Assembly: GCA_050260275.1 (NCBI GenBank)
Contig: JBLNBX010000025.1
Span: forward strand, 1-43,600
Reading direction: 5' to 3'
Length of the DNA: 43,600 nt
Origin: DATMXS01 sp050260275
GTDB lineage: Bacteria; Acidobacteriota; Terriglobia; Bryobacterales; Bryobacteraceae
Shown here: positions 40,195 through 43,600 of the stretch, piece after piece
Layout: each line of letters begins with the position of its first letter
Position numbering within the stretch: position 1 is the stretch's first letter
Made by a program: the position numbers and the translations under genes
The notes under the pieces: generated by a model
What the model saw: the letters and a program-made list of their open reading frames with translations, nothing else
What the model was told of the DNA's origin: nothing
The model's database searches: none

Positions 40195-42179
40195 AGAAAT
40201 CCTGGAGACAGTCAACAGGCCGCGAGCGGTTGCTTATCGCGGCGCTCGTAGCGGCGGCGCTTCCGGCGGCGGCGCAGGAGCGGCAGCGCACTCCGATGGA
40301 TGTGGAGCACTACAAGATCGAAGCGGAGATAGAACCTGCCGCGCAGTCGCTTTCGGCCAAGGTGGAAGTCCGCTTTGTGCCGGGCGACAGAATGAGTTCG
40401 GCGGTCTTTGAGCTGAACAACGCGCTGAATGTGGTAAGGGTGGAAGACGCCGCGAGCAACCAGCTTCCGGCCGAGCGCTCACACAACGATTTCACCATCA
40501 CGGTGAACTTCCCTCAGCCGCTCCCGAAGGGGCAGGCGACAACGCTGCGATTCACTTACGACGGCCGCCTCAGCGGCAACGAAGACTCGCCGGTATTCGG
40601 CATCAAGTTTGCCGCCATCCAGGATTCGCACGCATTCCTGCTGTATCCCGCGCGCTGGTTCCCCGTGAGCGGGTATACATCGGACACATTCACGGCGGAC
40701 ATCAGAGTCAGCGTGCCCGCCGGGTACCGCGTCATCGGGCCGGGCGCGCGGACGTTCGTACCCGATGGGGGGCGCGTAGTTTACTCGTTCAGCTTCGACA
40801 AGCCCTCATTCCCGGGCAGCATAGCCGTGTCCCGCAGCGAGCCGATTACCATCGGGGCAGAAGGCGGGGTAACGACAACTTTCTACCTGTGGAGCGCCTC
40901 CGCCGACGCGGCTGGCGCGAACGCGCAGGAACTCGGCAAGGTACTGACCTTCTTGACCAGCCTGTTCGGCCCGCCGCCGAATTCCGAACTCGAGGTCGTG
41001 GAGACCGAGAGGGGCGCGCCGAACGGATACGCCGCGCCGGGCGTGCTTTTCCTTTCGCCCGCCGCGTTTACGGGCGCGCCTAACACTCGGCTGCTGGCCA
41101 ATCAGGCAGCCCGCCAGTGGTGGGGACATATGGTGACGCCGGCGTCACGGTCGCACCTGTGGCTGATCAACGGCATGGCGCGGTATGCCGAGATGATGTA
41201 TCTCGAGAGCGTCAACGGCCCCGGATCGCTCGAGATCGAGGCACGCGACGCGTACATCGACGCGCTCACGGTCAGCGACGTCCCCGTGATCCAGGCCGGG
41301 CGCCTGGAGGACTACTCGCCCGAGTTCTGGGCCGTGACGGCGAGCAAGGGCGCAGCGGTGTTGAACATGCTGCGGGCGGTCATAGGCGATAACAATTTCA
41401 AGGCCCTGCTGAAGGGATTCCCCGCCCAGTACGCCTGGAGGAGCGTCACGACGGAAGAGTTCCGCGACATGGCGTCGAAGGACTCCGGCCAGGACCTCAA
41501 CCCGTTCTTCCTGCAGTGGATCAGTTCGAGCGGAGCGCCCGAGTTCAAGCTGGAGTACACAACCTACCGCACGCAGAAGGGCTTCCGCGTGATGGGCAAG
41601 GTGATGCAGGACCTCGATACGTTCCGCATGCCGGTCGAGCTGCGCGTCGAGACGGAGGGCAACCCCGAGGACAAGGTGGTCGAGGTGGTCGGGCCATCGT
41701 CAGAGTTTATCGTCGAGACATTCGGCAAGCCGAAGACGGTGATACTTGATCCGCAGAACCGGGTTCTGCGGTACAGCGACCCGATTCGCGTGGCTGTCGC
41801 CATCCGCCGCGGCGAGCAGTTCGCCGAAATCAGCGAGTTTACTGAGGCACTCAGGGAGTACCAGCGGGCTCTCGAGGTAAACCGCGCCAGTTCGCTCGCG
41901 CACTATCGCATCGCCGAGGTGTTCTTCCTCCAGAACAACTACCAGGCGGCGGCAAACGAGTTCCGCGAGGCGCTGAACGGCGACCTGGACCCGCCGTGGA
42001 CCGAGGTGTGGTCGCACATCAACCTGGGCAAGATCTTCGACATCACCGGACAGCGCGAGCGCGCGGTGAACGAGTACACGCAGGCGCTGCGGACCAAGGA
42101 CAACACCCAGGGCGCCCAGGAAGAAGCCGCCAGGTACCTGAAAGAGAAGTACGAACGCAGGCAGGCTGCGCTGCAGTAG
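40191..42179 (+). CDS. Exported M1-peptidase-like pseudoenzyme with C-terminal TPRs
   Basis: A 662-aa protein with a basic N-terminus and signal-peptide-like helix (LLIAALVAAALPAAAQ). Residues about 35-225 are the M1 N-terminal beta domain and about 226-450 the thermolysin-like domain, recognisable by RQWWGHMVTP and the downstream ARYAEMMYLES. The HEXXH motif reads NQAAR (304-308) and the distal glutamate is N327, exactly 19 residues after R308, so zinc and catalysis are lost. There is no GAMEN motif either (ERGAPNGYA instead). Residues about 540-650 are TPR repeats. The gene overlaps lpxB by 4 bp and is presumably co-translated with it. Role: binding or scaffolding in the periplasm rather than peptidase; this is inference. 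Confidence 0.88.
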   Translation: MKKSWRQSTGRERLLIAALVAAALPAAAQERQRTPMDVEHYKIEAEIEPAAQSLSAKVEVRFVPGDRMSSAVFELNNALNVVRVEDAASNQLPAERSHNDFTITVNFPQPLPKGQATTLRFTYDGRLSGNEDSPVFGIKFAAIQDSHAFLLYPARWFPVSGYTSDTFTADIRVSVPAGYRVIGPGARTFVPDGGRVVYSFSFDKPSFPGSIAVSRSEPITIGAEGGVTTTFYLWSASADAAGANAQELGKVLTFLTSLFGPPPNSELEVVETERGAPNGYAAPGVLFLSPAAFTGAPNTRLLANQAARQWWGHMVTPASRSHLWLINGMARYAEMMYLESVNGPGSLEIEARDAYIDALTVSDVPVIQAGRLEDYSPEFWAVTASKGAAVLNMLRAVIGDNNFKALLKGFPAQYAWRSVTTEEFRDMASKDSGQDLNPFFLQWISSSGAPEFKLEYTTYRTQKGFRVMGKVMQDLDTFRMPVELRVETEGNPEDKVVEVVGPSSEFIVETFGKPKTVILDPQNRVLRYSDPIRVAVAIRRGEQFAEISEFTEALREYQRALEVNRASSLAHYRIAEVFFLQNNYQAAANEFREALNGDLDPPWTEVWSHINLGKIFDITGQRERAVNEYTQALRTKDNTQGAQEEAARYLKEKYERRQAALQ

Positions 42180-42316
42180 GCGGGCGATAGCGCCATCCCG
42201 GCGATTTTCGTCTTCTCCGATGAAAGGGCCTTTGACGCGCCCAGACCCGCGGCGCAGGGCGGCCGCCGGAACGGCTGCCCTCCGTCCACAGCCCGTTAGG
42301 TGTGCCGCCTGAACGG

Positions 42317-42322
42317 TAAACT
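42317..42322 (+). promoter_or_regulatory. -10 hexamer TAAACT of hemB
   Basis: The hexamer ends 7 bp before the ATG at 42330, which supports that ATG over an in-frame GTG at 42300. The transcript would start at the start codon. Confidence 0.5.
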
Positions 42323-42329
42323 TAAGGTT

Positions 42330-43310
42330 ATGCCGTTTCCGATCCATCGCATGCGAAGGCTGCGCGCGACGGAGGAGCTCCGCAGCCTGGTCCGCGAAAC
42401 GCGGCTCGAGCCATCTCAATTCGTTCTCCCGCTGTTTGTGTGCCCCGGCGAGGGCGTGCGGCGCGACATCGGCGCCATGCCCGGCCACGCGCAGCTTTCG
42501 ATCGACCTCGCCGTGCGCGAGTGCGCCGAAGCCCGCGACCTTGGCGTAGGCGGCGTACTGTTGTTCGGCATTCCGGAAACGAAGGACGAGATGGCCTCGG
42601 GCGCCTACGCCGAGGACGGCATCGTACAGCGCGCGGTACGTGCGATCAAGCGCGACGTGCCGGAGATCATCGTCGTCACGGACGTCTGCAACTGCGAGTA
42701 CACCAGCCACGGGCACTGCGGGCTGATTGTGAACGGCGACGTGGACAACGACGCCACGCTGGAGTGGGTTGCAAAGACCGCCGTCTCGCACGCGCGCGCG
42801 GGCGCGGACATCGTCGCGCCGTCTGACATGATGGACGGCCGCGTGGCTGCGATCCGCAAGGCGCTGGATGAGGCGGGCTTCAAGAACACGCCGATAATGT
42901 CGTACGCCGCGAAGTACGCGTCGTGCTTCTATGGGCCGTTCCGCGAGGCCGCGGAATCAGCGCCGCAATTCGGCGACCGCCGCAGCTACCAGATGGACCC
43001 GGCCAACTCGCGCGAGGCGCTGCGCGAGATCGAACTCGATCTCGAGGAAGGCGCGGACATCATCATGGTGAAGCCAGCCATGCCGTACCTCGACATCATC
43101 CGGCAGGCCCGCGACCGCTGGGAAGTGCCGATCGCGGCCTATCAAGTGTCGGGCGAGTTCAGCATGATCCACGCTGCGGCGCGCAACGGCTGGCTCGATT
43201 TTGAACGCGCGATGCTGGAGTCGCTCACGGCTATCCGGAGGGCCGGGGCGGAGATCATCATCACCTACTTCGCGAAGACGGCGGCGCCGCTGCTAGCGCA
43301 CAGGCGATAG
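42330..43310 (+). CDS. hemB: Delta-aminolevulinic acid dehydratase (porphobilinogen synthase)
   Basis: HemB condenses two aminolevulinate molecules to porphobilinogen in haem and cobalamin synthesis. The 326-aa TIM-barrel protein has the zinc site with three cysteines in TDVCNCEYTSHGHCG, which marks it as a zinc-dependent rather than magnesium-only enzyme. The two catalytic lysines are in MSYAAKYAS and IIMVKPAMPYLD. The N-terminal arm (RMRRLRATEELRSLVRETRLEPSQFVLPLFV) is normal. It is a single gene, 150 bp after the M1-like gene, with its own -10 element. No other haem gene is present. Confidence 0.96.
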   Translation: MPFPIHRMRRLRATEELRSLVRETRLEPSQFVLPLFVCPGEGVRRDIGAMPGHAQLSIDLAVRECAEARDLGVGGVLLFGIPETKDEMASGAYAEDGIVQRAVRAIKRDVPEIIVVTDVCNCEYTSHGHCGLIVNGDVDNDATLEWVAKTAVSHARAGADIVAPSDMMDGRVAAIRKALDEAGFKNTPIMSYAAKYASCFYGPFREAAESAPQFGDRRSYQMDPANSREALREIELDLEEGADIIMVKPAMPYLDIIRQARDRWEVPIAAYQVSGEFSMIHAAARNGWLDFERAMLESLTAIRRAGAEIIITYFAKTAAPLLAHRR

Positions 43311-43316
43311 GCCAGT

Positions 43317-43600
43317 TCAGGCGCTCTGCCGCGTCGCGCGCGGCGCAACAGTGGACAGCGCCAGCGCCACGGCTATCACCACAAGGCAGCCCACGACGTT
43401 GTACCAGAGGAACGAAATACTGGTGGCGAGGTGGGCGTAGAAGATAGCCGCTTCGCCGGCCAGCACGCCCCAGAACGCCGCCGTCCCGCCCACTCGCGGT
43501 AAAAAGAACGCCAGCACTAATACGCCTAGATTTCCGCCTTAAAAAAGCGACCCCACCATGTTCACCGCTTCGATGAGCGAACCCAGGCCCGCGCCGTAGC
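43317..43600 (-). pseudogene. C-terminal part of a sodium/solute symporter (SSS) with an in-frame TAA
   Basis: On the minus strand the frame entering the window reads ...GLGSLIEAVNMVGSLF, then a TAA at 43541-43539, then GGNLGVLVLAFFLPRVGG and three further hydrophobic segments to the stop at 43317. The sequence continues the same protein on both sides of the stop without any shift, and the family normally has a Tyr (TAC/TAT) or similar residue at that place (SLFYG). It is therefore a single-base nonsense change, or a sequencing error, in a Na+/solute symporter of the SSS family; the 5' part lies outside the window. The last 66 residues could be translated alone from a GTG at 43517, which is unlikely. 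Confidence 0.75.

Noticed and set aside
43539..43541. Reassignment of TAA to an amino acid
   Set aside because: TAA is used as a normal stop elsewhere in the window, for example in dapA (20082-20084) and flgK (31587-31585).
1..43600. CRISPR arrays, insertion sequences, integrases and prophage genes
   Set aside because: No regularly spaced repeats of 23-40 bp, no transposase or integrase motifs and no phage structural genes were seen on either strand.

Overview
The window is a GC-rich chromosomal segment of a Gram-negative bacterium, most likely an acidobacterium of the Solibacter/Bryobacter type. The first gene ends in a clear TIGR03437 domain, the 'Solibacter' C-terminal domain. There is also a TonB-dependent receptor with a carboxypeptidase-regulatory-like plug extension, an LpxB (so lipid A is made), many proteins with signal peptides, and secreted M16 and M1-type peptidase homologues. 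I see no phage, insertion sequence or CRISPR array. Coding density is high and the longest gene-free stretch is under 200 bp once the tRNA is counted.

Layout. 1-3713: end of a TIGR03437 protein, tRNA-Ser(GGA), an unrecognised secreted protein and gatB. 3714-6404: a two-gene metal-transport module made of a soluble PRC-barrel/MgtE_N/CBS protein and an Nramp-fold transporter with altered metal-site residues. 6426-8697: recX, a divergent YtxH gene, a membrane coiled-coil gene and a CpsB-like PHP phosphatase. 8841-14197: a secreted MEMO-AMMECR1 fusion, then a translationally coupled trio (catalytic M16, non-catalytic M16, LolA-like protein). 14340-18974: HDOD protein, exported redoxin and ankyrin pair, heparinase II/III family protein. 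19173-20923: dapA-dapD (lysine and peptidoglycan precursor). 20938-25860 (minus): a tightly packed five-gene glycosyltransferase operon. 26002-30512: TonB receptor and divergent natAB-like ABC exporter. 30640-33608 (minus): flgM-flgN-flgK-flgL behind a sigma-28-like promoter. 33684-35219: RodZ-like HTH gene, greA, CDP-alcohol phosphatidyltransferase. 35354-38976 (minus): acyltransferase, LolA-like protein, two unrecognised proteins, a receiver-only response regulator. 39028-43310: lpxB coupled to a degenerate M1-like TPR protein, then hemB. 43317-43600: end of a sodium/solute symporter gene broken by one in-frame TAA.

Four observations stand out. (1) The split MgtE-sensor plus Nramp-variant pair looks like a magnesium-gated transport system built from parts that normally occur apart. 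(2) Ten genes have a good -10 hexamer 6-10 bp before the start codon and no Shine-Dalgarno sequence, which predicts that transcription begins at or within a few bases of the start codon, so leaderless translation may be routine here. (3) The M1-like protein fused to TPRs and coupled to lpxB has lost all four zinc/catalytic residues, so it is a pseudo-peptidase. (4) The two M16 genes have complementary motifs, one with the zinc site and the other with the R/Y site, as expected of an obligate heterodimer. All functional statements are read from sequence by eye; no database search was possible.
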